DNA of 42,535 bases from Ignavibacteriota bacterium (GTDB lineage Bacteria > Bacteroidota > Ignavibacteria > UBA10030 > UBA6906), in the NCBI GenBank assembly GCA_003152875.1, contig PMBF01000009.1, positions 75,213 through 117,747 on the forward strand. The letters run 5' to 3'. Position numbers and translations under genes: made by a program. The notes beneath the pieces are model-generated. The model was not told where the DNA came from, ran no database searches, and saw only the letters and a program-made list of their open reading frames with translations. Shown here piece by piece: positions 16,863 through 28,163 of this stretch (the first letter of the stretch is position 1; every line of letters begins with the position of its first letter).

Positions 16863-16894
16863 CCGCAACCGGGCTACGCCGCAACGCGGCTGCG
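16863..16894. repeat. Tandem 16-bp GC-rich duplication
   Basis: CCGCAACCGGGCTACG is followed directly by CCGCAACGCGGCTGCG (13 of 16 identical) and then a partial third CCGC. It lies in the 249-nt non-coding gap between two unknown genes. No function is evident and no other feature was seen in that gap. Confidence 0.45.
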
Positions 16895-16923
16895 CCGCTC
16901 AGACGCTCTGCAGGGCAGGCGGT

Positions 16924-17241
16924 TCACAGGACCGGCTTGAAGTCGGCAACCACGAAGGACCTGTCGCGGACCGCAACCTGGATGCGGTCCCCCCTCTCGT
17001 AAACAACATGGTGCGGAAAGCATCGCTGAAGACCCCTCGCGGCCTCGAGGGAGCTCCGGAACACGATGCTTTCGAGCCGGCGACGCGCATCTTCGGCCAT
17101 CAGCCTGCTCCCGCCAACCTGGACAATTCGCATCACTCCTCCGGATGGACGTTTTTCCCATGGATACCATGACTGCACATCAGTTCCACCCACCGGTGTA
17201 AGAAATGACTTCTTCCGCTCATCGGCTGTGATGCGGATCAT
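16924..17241 (-). CDS. Small hypothetical protein overlapping uvrC
   Basis: 105 residues if translation begins at the ATG that overlaps the uvrC stop as ATGA (GGGAG 3-4 nt upstream). A 69-residue product is possible from ATG at 17133, which has GGAGGAG just upstream. The second part reads naturally as a small alpha/beta protein: MRIVQVGGSRLMAEDARRRL, HHVVYERGDRIQVAVRD, RSFVVADFKPVL. The first 36 residues look less protein-like, so the shorter form may be the real one. No family recognised. Confidence 0.55.
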   Translation of the reverse strand: MIRITADERKKSFLTPVGGTDVQSWYPWEKRPSGGVMRIVQVGGSRLMAEDARRRLESIVFRSSLEAARGLQRCFPHHVVYERGDRIQVAVRDRSFVVADFKPVL

Positions 17242-19121
17242 GGACTCCCGGCGTCCCCCTCCGCGCCTTCACTGTCAAAGTAGGTCCGGATCTTTTCCGC
17301 CGTCGTCTCCCCGACAATGTCCGCCAGCTGCTCCAGAGTGGCGAACTTCACCCCCTGGACCGACCCAAAGGCTTCGAGCAGCTCCCTTGCCCGCTTCTCC
17401 CCCACGCCGCCGATCTGATGCAGCTCTGTCTGGAGCGTCCGCTTTGCCCGTAGGGTCCGGTGAAACGTGATCGCGAACCGGTGCGCCTCGTCCCTGACCT
17501 GCTGAAGGAGACGAAGCCCCGGCGAATCCTTCGGTATCAGCTCCGGCTCGCTGCTGTCGGGCTTGTACACCTCCTCGAGACGCTTGGCGAGTCCGATGAC
17601 CGCCTGGTTCCGGATCCCGAGGGAGCCAAGCGTCTCCACGGCACTCGACAGCTGTCCTTTGCCTCCATCCACCATGATCAGGTCCGGAAGTGACCCGTGT
17701 TCATCCAGGAGGCGGCTGTACCGCCTCCGGACCACTTCCTGCATGCTCGCAAAGTCGTTGGGACCGCTTACCGTCGCGATCTTGAACTTCCGGTACTCGC
17801 TTTTCCTGGGTTTCCCGTCAAGGAAAACCACCATGGAAGCGACACTGTCGGTCCCCTGGATGTTCGAGATGTCGAAGCACTCGATCTTGCGCGGCAGACT
17901 CTCGAGCCGGAGATCGCGCTGCAAAGCCTTGATGCCGGCCGGGATGTATTCCGCCCGTTTCATCTTCTGCAGCTTGAGCTCCCCGAGAAGAAACTTCGCA
18001 TTAGTGTTGGAGAGCCGGACAAGCTTCGCCTCCTCCCCATCCTCCGGGTGAAGGAGCCTCACGGGAGTTCCGCGGCGGGAGCTCAGCCACTCGCGGACCG
18101 CTTCCTCCTCATCCAGCGGGGCAGGCAACAAGACCTCCGCGGGGATATCTTCCACATCGATGTAGTACTGCTGCAGGAACGCGGCCACAATCTCCCCTGC
18201 CTGCTTCCCCTCGACGCAGCTCATGTAGTAATGCTGGCGGCCGATCATTTTGCCCTCGCGGAGCCTGAAGACCACCCCGCACGCATCGTCCTCGTCTGCA
18301 GCAAGCCCGAGGATGTCCCTGTCCGTGGCGTCGAGGTCGGAAACGCGCTGCTTCTCACTGTACGCCTGGAGCCCCTTGATCCGGTCCCTCAGGAGCGCCG
18401 CATCCTCGAAACGCAGCTGCGACGCCATCCCGTCCATCTCGTGCCGGAGCTGCTCCATCAGCGATTCGGTCCTCCCCTGAAGCACCGCCGCCACCTGGTC
18501 GATCATCGCGTTGTACCGTTCCCGGGTCACCAGCCCCTCGCAGGGACCCTCGCATTTCTTGATGTGATAATCGAGGCAGACCCTGATCTTCTTCCCCCGG
18601 ATAGTCTCCTCGTCGATGTAGTAGTTGCAGCTCCGGATCATGAAGATGTCGCGCACCGTCTTGAGTGCCGCCCTGACGTTGTGAACGTCGGTATAGGGCC
18701 CGAAGTAGCGCGAGCCGTCGCGGCGCATCTGACGGGTGACGAACACCCTCGGGTACGGCTCATGGGTGATGACGATGTAAGGATAGCTTTTGTCATCTTT
18801 AAGATTGACGTTGTACCGGGGTTTCAACTTCTTGATGAGGTTTGCTTCGAGGATGAGCGCCTCCACCTCGCTGTCGGTGACGATGATCTCAAGGTCGGTT
18901 GCCTTGCGCAGCATCGCCTCTATCCGCGGATCCATCGAACGCGACTTCTGAAAATACTGTCGTACTCGGTTTCGGAGACTCTTGGCTTTCCCCACGTACA
19001 GCACCGTCCCCTCGCCGTCCTTGTGCTGGTAGACGCCGGGTCCGGAGGGGAGGCTCTCCAATTTCTGATCGACGGTGAGCGCTTCCCCCGTGAGCTTGAT
19101 CGTGAGGACCTGCAGGGTCAT
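17238..19121 (-). CDS. uvrC: Excinuclease ABC subunit C
   Basis: Makes both incisions around bulky lesions in nucleotide excision repair, after UvrA/UvrB loading. 627 residues, normal length. The GIY-YIG nuclease (about 20-105) includes GPGVYQHKDGEGTVLYVGKA, and an EANLIKKLKPRYNV stretch follows. A cysteine cluster (CLDYHIKKCEGPCEG), a UVR motif (about 205-240) and the RNase H-like second nuclease (FDISNIQGTDSVASMVVF, DLIMVDGGKGQL) come next. Tandem helix-hairpin-helix motifs close the protein (IGGVGEKRARELLEAFGS). It starts 32 nt after the M1 peptidase stop. Confidence 0.98.
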   Translation of the reverse strand: MTLQVLTIKLTGEALTVDQKLESLPSGPGVYQHKDGEGTVLYVGKAKSLRNRVRQYFQKSRSMDPRIEAMLRKATDLEIIVTDSEVEALILEANLIKKLKPRYNVNLKDDKSYPYIVITHEPYPRVFVTRQMRRDGSRYFGPYTDVHNVRAALKTVRDIFMIRSCNYYIDEETIRGKKIRVCLDYHIKKCEGPCEGLVTRERYNAMIDQVAAVLQGRTESLMEQLRHEMDGMASQLRFEDAALLRDRIKGLQAYSEKQRVSDLDATDRDILGLAADEDDACGVVFRLREGKMIGRQHYYMSCVEGKQAGEIVAAFLQQYYIDVEDIPAEVLLPAPLDEEEAVREWLSSRRGTPVRLLHPEDGEEAKLVRLSNTNAKFLLGELKLQKMKRAEYIPAGIKALQRDLRLESLPRKIECFDISNIQGTDSVASMVVFLDGKPRKSEYRKFKIATVSGPNDFASMQEVVRRRYSRLLDEHGSLPDLIMVDGGKGQLSSAVETLGSLGIRNQAVIGLAKRLEEVYKPDSSEPELIPKDSPGLRLLQQVRDEAHRFAITFHRTLRAKRTLQTELHQIGGVGEKRARELLEAFGSVQGVKFATLEQLADIVGETTAEKIRTYFDSEGAEGDAGSP

Positions 19122-19153
19122 TGCACTCCGACGCTTTCCGGAAAAGGCCCCCG

Positions 19154-21235
19154 CTACCTCACGAGGGCAATTTTTCTGACCGAGACCCCGGTTCCTTCCA
19201 GTCTGGCAAGATAGACGCCAGAGGCCAGGCGGCTCCCGTCGAACACCACCGAATGCCTCCCCGCTGCCATCACCCCGTCTGCCAGGCGGGCCACCTCCCT
19301 CCCCAGAAGGTCATACACCGCCAGCCGGACCTTCCCTGCAGTGGGAAGTGTGAATTCCAGGACCGTCTGTGGATTGAACGGATTTGGATAATTCTGTTCG
19401 AGCCCGAACTGCGCAGGCGGGCGCGGGGATTCTGCGGCGACTTCGGACGCCAGCCCGGGAACCACCTGCTTAAGTATCCATCCGTCCGGATCCAGGACCA
19501 CGCTGTCGGGCGCCGTCGCGAGCGCCAGACTGAATCTCTGAACGCGTGCTGTGTCAAGGACTGTAAAGAGGGTGTCCCTCCCGCCGGGCCCGAAGGCCCG
19601 AACGCTGATCGGCATTCGAAACGTGGGCCATGCGGATTCCTGCATTTGAGAGATGGTGAGCGTCATCATACCGTTTGCATAGGTGAACCTGGGCGCATAT
19701 TGCGGCCAGCCGGGCCCGTATACCCACTCCTGGAAGAACCAGCCCATGTGCCGTCCGGTGACGGAATCGATAACCGCGAGGTAGTCATCGGTGACGGCGG
19801 CAGCCTCCTGATACTTCGCGCGGTACGCGCGCAGGCTGCCGAAGAACAGGGAGTCGCCGAGGACCCCCCGCAGGGTGTGAAGAACCCATGCCCCCTTGCT
19901 GTAGACGCTCTGAGCAAAAAGGGCGAATCCCTGCGACTCGGGATCATAGACAGCCCCTCTCCAGGAGGCATAGTCGAATTGCTGCAGGACGTCATTCATG
20001 TACTGCTTCAGGGCGGCGTTTCCTCCCTTCGACTCGCTCCAGAGCGCCTCTCCATAGGTTGCGAAGCTTTCGTTCAACCAAACGTCCTTCCAAGTCCCGC
20101 ACGTCACAAGGTCTCCCCACCACTGGTGCGAGAGCTCGTGCACCACGATGAACTCGCTGTCTTCGTAGCTTCGGGCCAGCGTGGTAATCGTCTGGTGCTC
20201 CATCCCTCCGTAAGAGAAAGGAGCGACCCCCGCCATGCCGTACTTCTCGAACGGGTAAGAGCCGAAGAGCTTCCCGAGGCTGCTGATCATCCGGGCGACC
20301 GTCGGGAGGTACGCCGCGCACTGGGCCGAGTCAGGCTGCCAGACATAATACTGCACCGGAATGGTGTCGCCGGGCGCGAGTGCCAGGGGAAGGCTGGTCA
20401 CGGCCCACCTGGATATCGTGACAGCCAGCAGGTATGTCGCGACCCGATGCTGCTCCTGCCAGTGCCAGGTCACTGTCCCATCGGCATTGGCCGATGTTCC
20501 CAGCAGCTTCCCATTCGACGCTGCGACGTACCCGGCTGGCACCGTGGCATGAATCTCCGCGGTACTCTTCACCCACGGTTGGTCATAACAGGGCATCCAC
20601 AACCTGGCATCCGACGGCTCGGACATGGTGTACCCCAGGTTTTCCGGAACAAGCGGGGCCGGATACCAGTAGTATCCGAGCCTGTGGCTTGGCCGCCGAA
20701 GACCGGGAAGCCTGCGGTAGGAGATCGCCACCTTCAGCGTATCTCCCGCATGTGCCGTGCTCCCGAGCAGGACGGAGAATTCCTCATGCGCCGGGTCGAC
20801 GGAAGAGCTCCTCGGGACCCCGTTCACCAGAACGCTGTCGATCGCAAGCTGCGCGGAGTTCAGTGTCAATGAGTCGATTCCGCGGCGCGGGACGACGAAC
20901 ATTGTCACAGTTCCTCCCATCGCCTCCGAGGTCATGGCAAACGTCAGGTCCAGCCGGTAGTGCGTCACGTCGAACGGCTGGGGTCCCACGTACTGGAGGT
21001 GGTCCCTGCGGAGCTGTTTGACCACCGGGGGGTGATCGACGGCCTGATTCCCTACGGCCTCCCTGAACGTCCCGGGAAGCAGAACGTCACCATGAGCACG
21101 TCCGGGAATCAGCAAGCTGGGTTCCAGCAAGCTGGGTACCAGCAGGCTGAGCACCAGCAAGCCGGGCGCCAGAAGGCCGGGCTGCAATACAGCATGAGGC
21201 ACGTGCAGGCGCATCCACTCCGCAATCCCCCTCAC
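19154..21235 (-). CDS. M1 family zinc aminopeptidase with T9SS C-terminal sorting domain
   Basis: 693 residues. The gluzincin active site is VVHELSHQWWGD with the third ligand in WLNESFATYGEAL; the exopeptidase loop appears as YGGMEHQTI. The last 85 or so residues form a type IX sorting domain (EQNYPNPFNPQTVLEFTLP, GREVARLADG, SGVYLARL, KIALVR). The protein is therefore exported by Sec and then across the outer membrane. The signal peptide hydrophobic core is encoded by five 15-bp repeats. GTG at 21235 overlaps the EamA stop (GTGA); ATG at 21214 with GGAG 3 nt upstream is an equally good start. Confidence 0.94.
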   Translation of the reverse strand: MRGIAEWMRLHVPHAVLQPGLLAPGLLVLSLLVPSLLEPSLLIPGRAHGDVLLPGTFREAVGNQAVDHPPVVKQLRRDHLQYVGPQPFDVTHYRLDLTFAMTSEAMGGTVTMFVVPRRGIDSLTLNSAQLAIDSVLVNGVPRSSSVDPAHEEFSVLLGSTAHAGDTLKVAISYRRLPGLRRPSHRLGYYWYPAPLVPENLGYTMSEPSDARLWMPCYDQPWVKSTAEIHATVPAGYVAASNGKLLGTSANADGTVTWHWQEQHRVATYLLAVTISRWAVTSLPLALAPGDTIPVQYYVWQPDSAQCAAYLPTVARMISSLGKLFGSYPFEKYGMAGVAPFSYGGMEHQTITTLARSYEDSEFIVVHELSHQWWGDLVTCGTWKDVWLNESFATYGEALWSESKGGNAALKQYMNDVLQQFDYASWRGAVYDPESQGFALFAQSVYSKGAWVLHTLRGVLGDSLFFGSLRAYRAKYQEAAAVTDDYLAVIDSVTGRHMGWFFQEWVYGPGWPQYAPRFTYANGMMTLTISQMQESAWPTFRMPISVRAFGPGGRDTLFTVLDTARVQRFSLALATAPDSVVLDPDGWILKQVVPGLASEVAAESPRPPAQFGLEQNYPNPFNPQTVLEFTLPTAGKVRLAVYDLLGREVARLADGVMAAGRHSVVFDGSRLASGVYLARLEGTGVSVRKIALVR
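21110..21184. repeat. 15-bp minisatellite, five units, inside the signal-peptide region
   Basis: Units at 21110, 21125, 21140, 21155 and 21170: CAGCAAGCTGGGTTC, CAGCAAGCTGGGTAC, CAGCAGGCTGAGCAC, CAGCAAGCCGGGCGC, CAGAAGGCCGGGCTG. Being a multiple of three, gain or loss keeps the frame. On the minus strand the units encode LLxPS/LLxPG-like pentapeptides that make up the hydrophobic core of the M1 peptidase signal peptide. Confidence 0.85.
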
Positions 21236-22161
21236 CGTTCCCTCCGCTGTGTGTAGACCGCCGACCGGGTGCTTCTGGCTGCCAGGGCCCTCCAGTTTGT
21301 CACCGCTATGCCCACCAGCACCAGGGCGGCCCCGGCAAGGACCGAACGATCGAGCCGCTCACCCAGTATCGCCGCACCGAGAATCACCGCGATGATCGGG
21401 TTGATGAAGCTGGAGAGCGACAGATAGACTGCCTGGACCCGCTTTAACAGCCAGTAGTATGTCACGAACGCCACGACTGATCCAAACACCGCAAGATAGA
21501 GGATCGATCCGGCGCCGGAAACGGTCAACACCACCGGCCGGTCGCGCTCGAATGCCGCAGCCAGAGAAAGGAGCGACACCGTTCCCATGGTCATCCCCAC
21601 GAAATTCATGACAAACGGACTGATTTCCCTCCCGTGCTTCTTGATCGGGATCAGGGCATACGCCTGGAGAAGCGTGGCCGCAAGGATTGCGGCCATCCCC
21701 GCCATCCCCCGGCTCCCCGTCCAGGTAAGCTCCGGAGAAAAGATCACGACCACTCCGGCAAAACCGACGAGGGTGCCGGCAAACTTGTAGGCATCCATCT
21801 TCTCCGTGCCGGAGAGAAAGTGGGAAAAGAGGGCGACCCAGAAAGGGAATGCGCCGAAGAGGATGGAGCAGAGAGAACTCGGGATGAATTGCTCACCCCA
21901 GTACACGAGGGCGAACGGAATGGAGAAGGAGAGTATGCCGATGGCCAGATAGGTTTTCCATGCCTCGGCGGACAATGGCACCCTGAGGCCGCGGGCCCGG
22001 ATGATCGCGAAGAGGATTCCGGAGGCCACCAGGAACCGGATCCCCGCCGAGAGGAACGGAGGCATGGTCTCAAGGCCGATCTTGATGGCGAACCAGGTCG
22101 ATCCCCACACCGTGCTGATGACGGCGAACCCGAGGGCAATGCGGAGGCGTTCGGATTTCAT
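21232..22161 (-). CDS. EamA/DMT family transporter
   Basis: 309 residues with about ten transmembrane helices in two EamA repeats. The first begins with STVWGSTWFAIKIGLETMPP, the typical first helix of drug/metabolite transporters. The second repeat ends with FINPIIAVILGAAILGERLD, the matching conserved motif. It probably exports a small metabolite or amino acid; the substrate cannot be deduced. It starts 19 nt after the era stop and ends overlapping the M1 peptidase start, so it sits inside the operon-like run. Confidence 0.93.
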   Translation of the reverse strand: MKSERLRIALGFAVISTVWGSTWFAIKIGLETMPPFLSAGIRFLVASGILFAIIRARGLRVPLSAEAWKTYLAIGILSFSIPFALVYWGEQFIPSSLCSILFGAFPFWVALFSHFLSGTEKMDAYKFAGTLVGFAGVVVIFSPELTWTGSRGMAGMAAILAATLLQAYALIPIKKHGREISPFVMNFVGMTMGTVSLLSLAAAFERDRPVVLTVSGAGSILYLAVFGSVVAFVTYYWLLKRVQAVYLSLSSFINPIIAVILGAAILGERLDRSVLAGAALVLVGIAVTNWRALAARSTRSAVYTQRRER

Positions 22162-22180
22162 GGACGAACCGGAGGAACAC

Positions 22181-23122
22181 TCACTGGTACCCCAGCCTCT
22201 TCAACCATTCGGGTTTTTCCCTCCACTTTTCCCGGACTTTCACGTGGAGGTCAAGGAAGACGGGATGATCGAGAAATCGCTCGATGTCCACGCGCGCGAG
22301 CTTCCCGATGGCTTTCATCATCGCTCCCTTTTTCCCGATGAGAATGCCTTTCTGGGAATCGCGCTCGACGTACAGATCGGCGCTGATGAACCACTTCCCT
22401 CCTTCGCGCTCCGCGAACTCCACGATGTCCACCGTCGTGGAATAGGGAATCTCTTCATGCGTGTTCAGGAAGACTTGTTCACGGATGATCTCCGCCACGA
22501 AGAACCGCTGGTGGTGTTCGCTGACGATGTCGAGGGGATAGTACGGCGGATGGACGGGAAGTTCAGCGGTCAGAACGCCGAGAAGATCCCCGGTCCCTTC
22601 TTTCTTCAGCGCGGACACCGTGAAGGACTTTGCGAATGGGTGGCGGCCGGTGTAGAACTCCCGAAGGCGGCTCAGGACGTCCCGGCCGGCCAGATCGCAT
22701 TTGTTGATCACGAGGTAGACAGGCTTCCGGGTCCTCTGGAGACTGGCAAGGGCATCCCCGGACCCTTCGCCCGCTTCCGGTCCCCGGGAGGCGTCAACCA
22801 TGAACAGGACGATGTCCGCGTCTGCGATCGCCGAAGTGGCGGAGCGCATCATCGCGTCATGCAGGGCGTAACGCGGCCTCAGAATCCCCGGCGTATCGAG
22901 GAAGATGATTTGCGCAAGGTCGGTGGAATGGATGCCCAGAATCCTGTGACGCGTTGTCTGGGCCTTTGGAGTGACGATCGAGATTTTCTGGCCCAGTATG
23001 GCGTTCAGGAGGGTCGACTTCCCGACGTTGGGTTCGCCGACGATCGCCACGTAGCCGGAACGGAAGTCCTGAATCACTGTGTTCCCTGTGGGCGCCGACG
23101 TGTCGACCTCCGTGCGCGGCAT
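22181..23122 (-). CDS. era: GTPase Era
   Basis: Essential GTPase that binds the 3' end of 16S rRNA and assists 30S subunit maturation. 313 residues. G1 is GEPNVGKST, G2 lies around TPKAQTTRHRILGI, G3 is DTPG, G4 is NKCD and G5 lies in SALKKEG. The C-terminal KH domain is present (REQVFLNTHEEIPYST, then QKGILIGKKGAMMKAIG). The start at 23122 is 4 nt beyond the PII stop; the longer frame would overlap PII by 110 nt. Family position of G1 agrees with this start. Confidence 0.96.
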   Translation of the reverse strand: MPRTEVDTSAPTGNTVIQDFRSGYVAIVGEPNVGKSTLLNAILGQKISIVTPKAQTTRHRILGIHSTDLAQIIFLDTPGILRPRYALHDAMMRSATSAIADADIVLFMVDASRGPEAGEGSGDALASLQRTRKPVYLVINKCDLAGRDVLSRLREFYTGRHPFAKSFTVSALKKEGTGDLLGVLTAELPVHPPYYPLDIVSEHHQRFFVAEIIREQVFLNTHEEIPYSTTVDIVEFAEREGGKWFISADLYVERDSQKGILIGKKGAMMKAIGKLARVDIERFLDHPVFLDLHVKVREKWREKPEWLKRLGYQ

Positions 23123-23126
23123 GGTG

Positions 23127-26538
<3,412 letters not shown>

Positions 26539-26573
26539 GTATTGGCCTGTCGAATCGATGGTATTATATTCTT

Positions 26574-26602
26574 AATATAGGGACAAATGCTTTGCCAAGC
26601 AA
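26574..26602 (-). promoter_or_regulatory. Promoter of secA
   Basis: On the minus strand TTGCTT, 17 nt, TATATT. Predicted transcript start is near 26567, about 28 nt before the secA ATG. Confidence 0.45.
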
Positions 26603-26637
26603 TAACAAGGGTATCATGCTTCTTCATGCCACTTCAT

Positions 26638-26652
26638 GCTGCATCATGCAGC
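26638..26652. promoter_or_regulatory. Palindrome in the secA-dacB divergent region
   Basis: GCTGCAT-C-ATGCAGC, a perfect 7-bp inverted repeat, within a stretch that repeats TTCATGC three times. It could be an operator or the 5' hairpin of the dacB message; nothing decides between them. Confidence 0.3.
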
Positions 26653-26675
26653 TTCGTGAACGATCCCGGGGAATG

Positions 26676-28151
26676 ATGTCCCGCACATTCATCTTTTCCG
26701 TCGCTTCCGGCATCCTCGTTGCAGCCCTCCTTGCTGCCGGCTGTTCCTCCGCCGGTAACACGGCCAGAGTGGATTCTGCGGGGACGCAGGGCGGTCCCCG
26801 CACCCATCACTCTGCGGCGGCGCTCGGAAACAGGATCGATGCGCTCATGGTCGATTCTCTCTTTCCGCCGGCCAGCGCCGCCGTCAGGATCGTCTCGCTT
26901 TCTGACAACATCGTCCTGTATGAACGCAACGCGCAGCTCCTCTTCACCCCTGCATCAAACCAGAAGCTCTTCACCTCGGCCGCAGCGCTCCACCTCCTGG
27001 GACCATTGTTCCGGATTACAACCGTGGCGGGATTCGATTCAGCCGCCGGGAAGATTTTCCTGAGGGGGGGCGGCGACCCTCTGCTTTCAACGAGTGACCT
27101 GGATTCGCTCGCGAGCACGCTGCGCGGACTCCTTCCGCCTGGAGGCTCATGGACACTTGTGGGCGATGCCTCCCGCTTCGACTCGCTGTACTGGGGACCC
27201 GGATGGATGTGGGACGACGCCGCAGACCCGTCGGGAATGGGGATCTCGGCGTTGTCGGTCAACGGCAATACGGTGGAAGTGTCCGTGAGAGGAGGGCCGG
27301 CGCCGGGAAGCCCGCCCGAGGTGACGGTCATTCCGCCGACAGGATTCGTTCAGGTGATGAACAGGGCGGTTGTCTCCGACAGCGTCGTGCGGGAACTGAC
27401 CATCGCCCGCCCCCTTCAACATCCGTCGAACGTCATCTTAGTGGACGGTGAACTCCTCCCTGGCCAGCAGGTCTCCGTCACCCTGACGGTCTTCGAGCCC
27501 GACAGGTACACACTGACGCTGTTCGCAGAGGCCCTCAGCAGGGTGGGTATCCGCTGCAGCGCCGCAGTCATGGACACCATGCCGGGAAGCGTCCGGCCGG
27601 CCGCGGCGGTCTCCCGCCGTCTCGACTCCGTGGTGACGTTCATGAATACGGTGAGCGATAACCTGTCCGCCGAGTGTCTTGTAAAACTCATGGGCGCCGA
27701 ATCGGCAGGCACGCCGGGGACATGGCAGTCGGGGATTCGCGCGGTGAAGAACTTCCTGGCGTCGATCGGCATCGATACCGCCCGGATCACCCTTGTCGAT
27801 GGATCGGGGTTTTCACGGTACAACCTGACGAATGCGGAGACCATCGTCAGGCTCCTTGTAGCCATGGCGCACGATCAGGAAGCAGGCCGCTCTTTCATGG
27901 CGTCCCTCCCTGTGGCCGGCGAGGCGGGAACACTATCGAGACGGATGAGGCGCACGGCGGCGGCGCATCTGCTGAAGGCAAAAACAGGGACGATGACCGG
28001 GGTCTCGTCCCTGAGCGGGTATACGACGGGAGCGGATGGAGAGCCGCTGGCCTTTTCCATCATGATGCAGAACTTTCCCGGCTCCTCACACTCCTACCGG
28101 GCCATACAGGATAGCATCGGGGTTCTCATCACCGGCTGGGAAGGACGCTGA
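26676..28151 (+). CDS. dacB: PBP4-type D-alanyl-D-alanine carboxypeptidase/endopeptidase, lipoprotein
   Basis: Peptidoglycan-trimming serine enzyme of family S13. 491 residues; signal peptide with lipobox LAAGC (Cys23). Active-site triad of motifs: SNQK (Ser94, Lys97) in TPASNQKLFTSAA, SDN in NTVSDNLSAECLVK, and KTG in LLKAKTGTMTGVSSLSGY. The region between SxxK and SxN has the large insert typical of PBP4. ATG at 26676 has GGGGA 4 nt upstream; ATG at 26673 is adjacent and in frame. It runs divergently from secA and ends 12 nt from the convergent ftsH stop. Confidence 0.95.
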   Translation: MSRTFIFSVASGILVAALLAAGCSSAGNTARVDSAGTQGGPRTHHSAAALGNRIDALMVDSLFPPASAAVRIVSLSDNIVLYERNAQLLFTPASNQKLFTSAAALHLLGPLFRITTVAGFDSAAGKIFLRGGGDPLLSTSDLDSLASTLRGLLPPGGSWTLVGDASRFDSLYWGPGWMWDDAADPSGMGISALSVNGNTVEVSVRGGPAPGSPPEVTVIPPTGFVQVMNRAVVSDSVVRELTIARPLQHPSNVILVDGELLPGQQVSVTLTVFEPDRYTLTLFAEALSRVGIRCSAAVMDTMPGSVRPAAAVSRRLDSVVTFMNTVSDNLSAECLVKLMGAESAGTPGTWQSGIRAVKNFLASIGIDTARITLVDGSGFSRYNLTNAETIVRLLVAMAHDQEAGRSFMASLPVAGEAGTLSRRMRRTAAAHLLKAKTGTMTGVSSLSGYTTGADGEPLAFSIMMQNFPGSSHSYRAIQDSIGVLITGWEGR

Positions 28152-28163
28152 TCCCCGCGTTCG

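Noticed and set aside
17697-20872. Very long open frames on the plus strand opposite uvrC and the M1 peptidase (over 500 codons each)
   Set aside because: They are antisense shadows created by GC-rich codon use; they are proline/histidine/arginine-rich and match no family, while the opposite strand encodes unmistakable UvrC and M1 proteins.
21110-21184. Possible CRISPR-like array because of regularly repeated units
   Set aside because: Units are 15 bp, contiguous, without spacers, and lie inside a coding region; this is a minisatellite.
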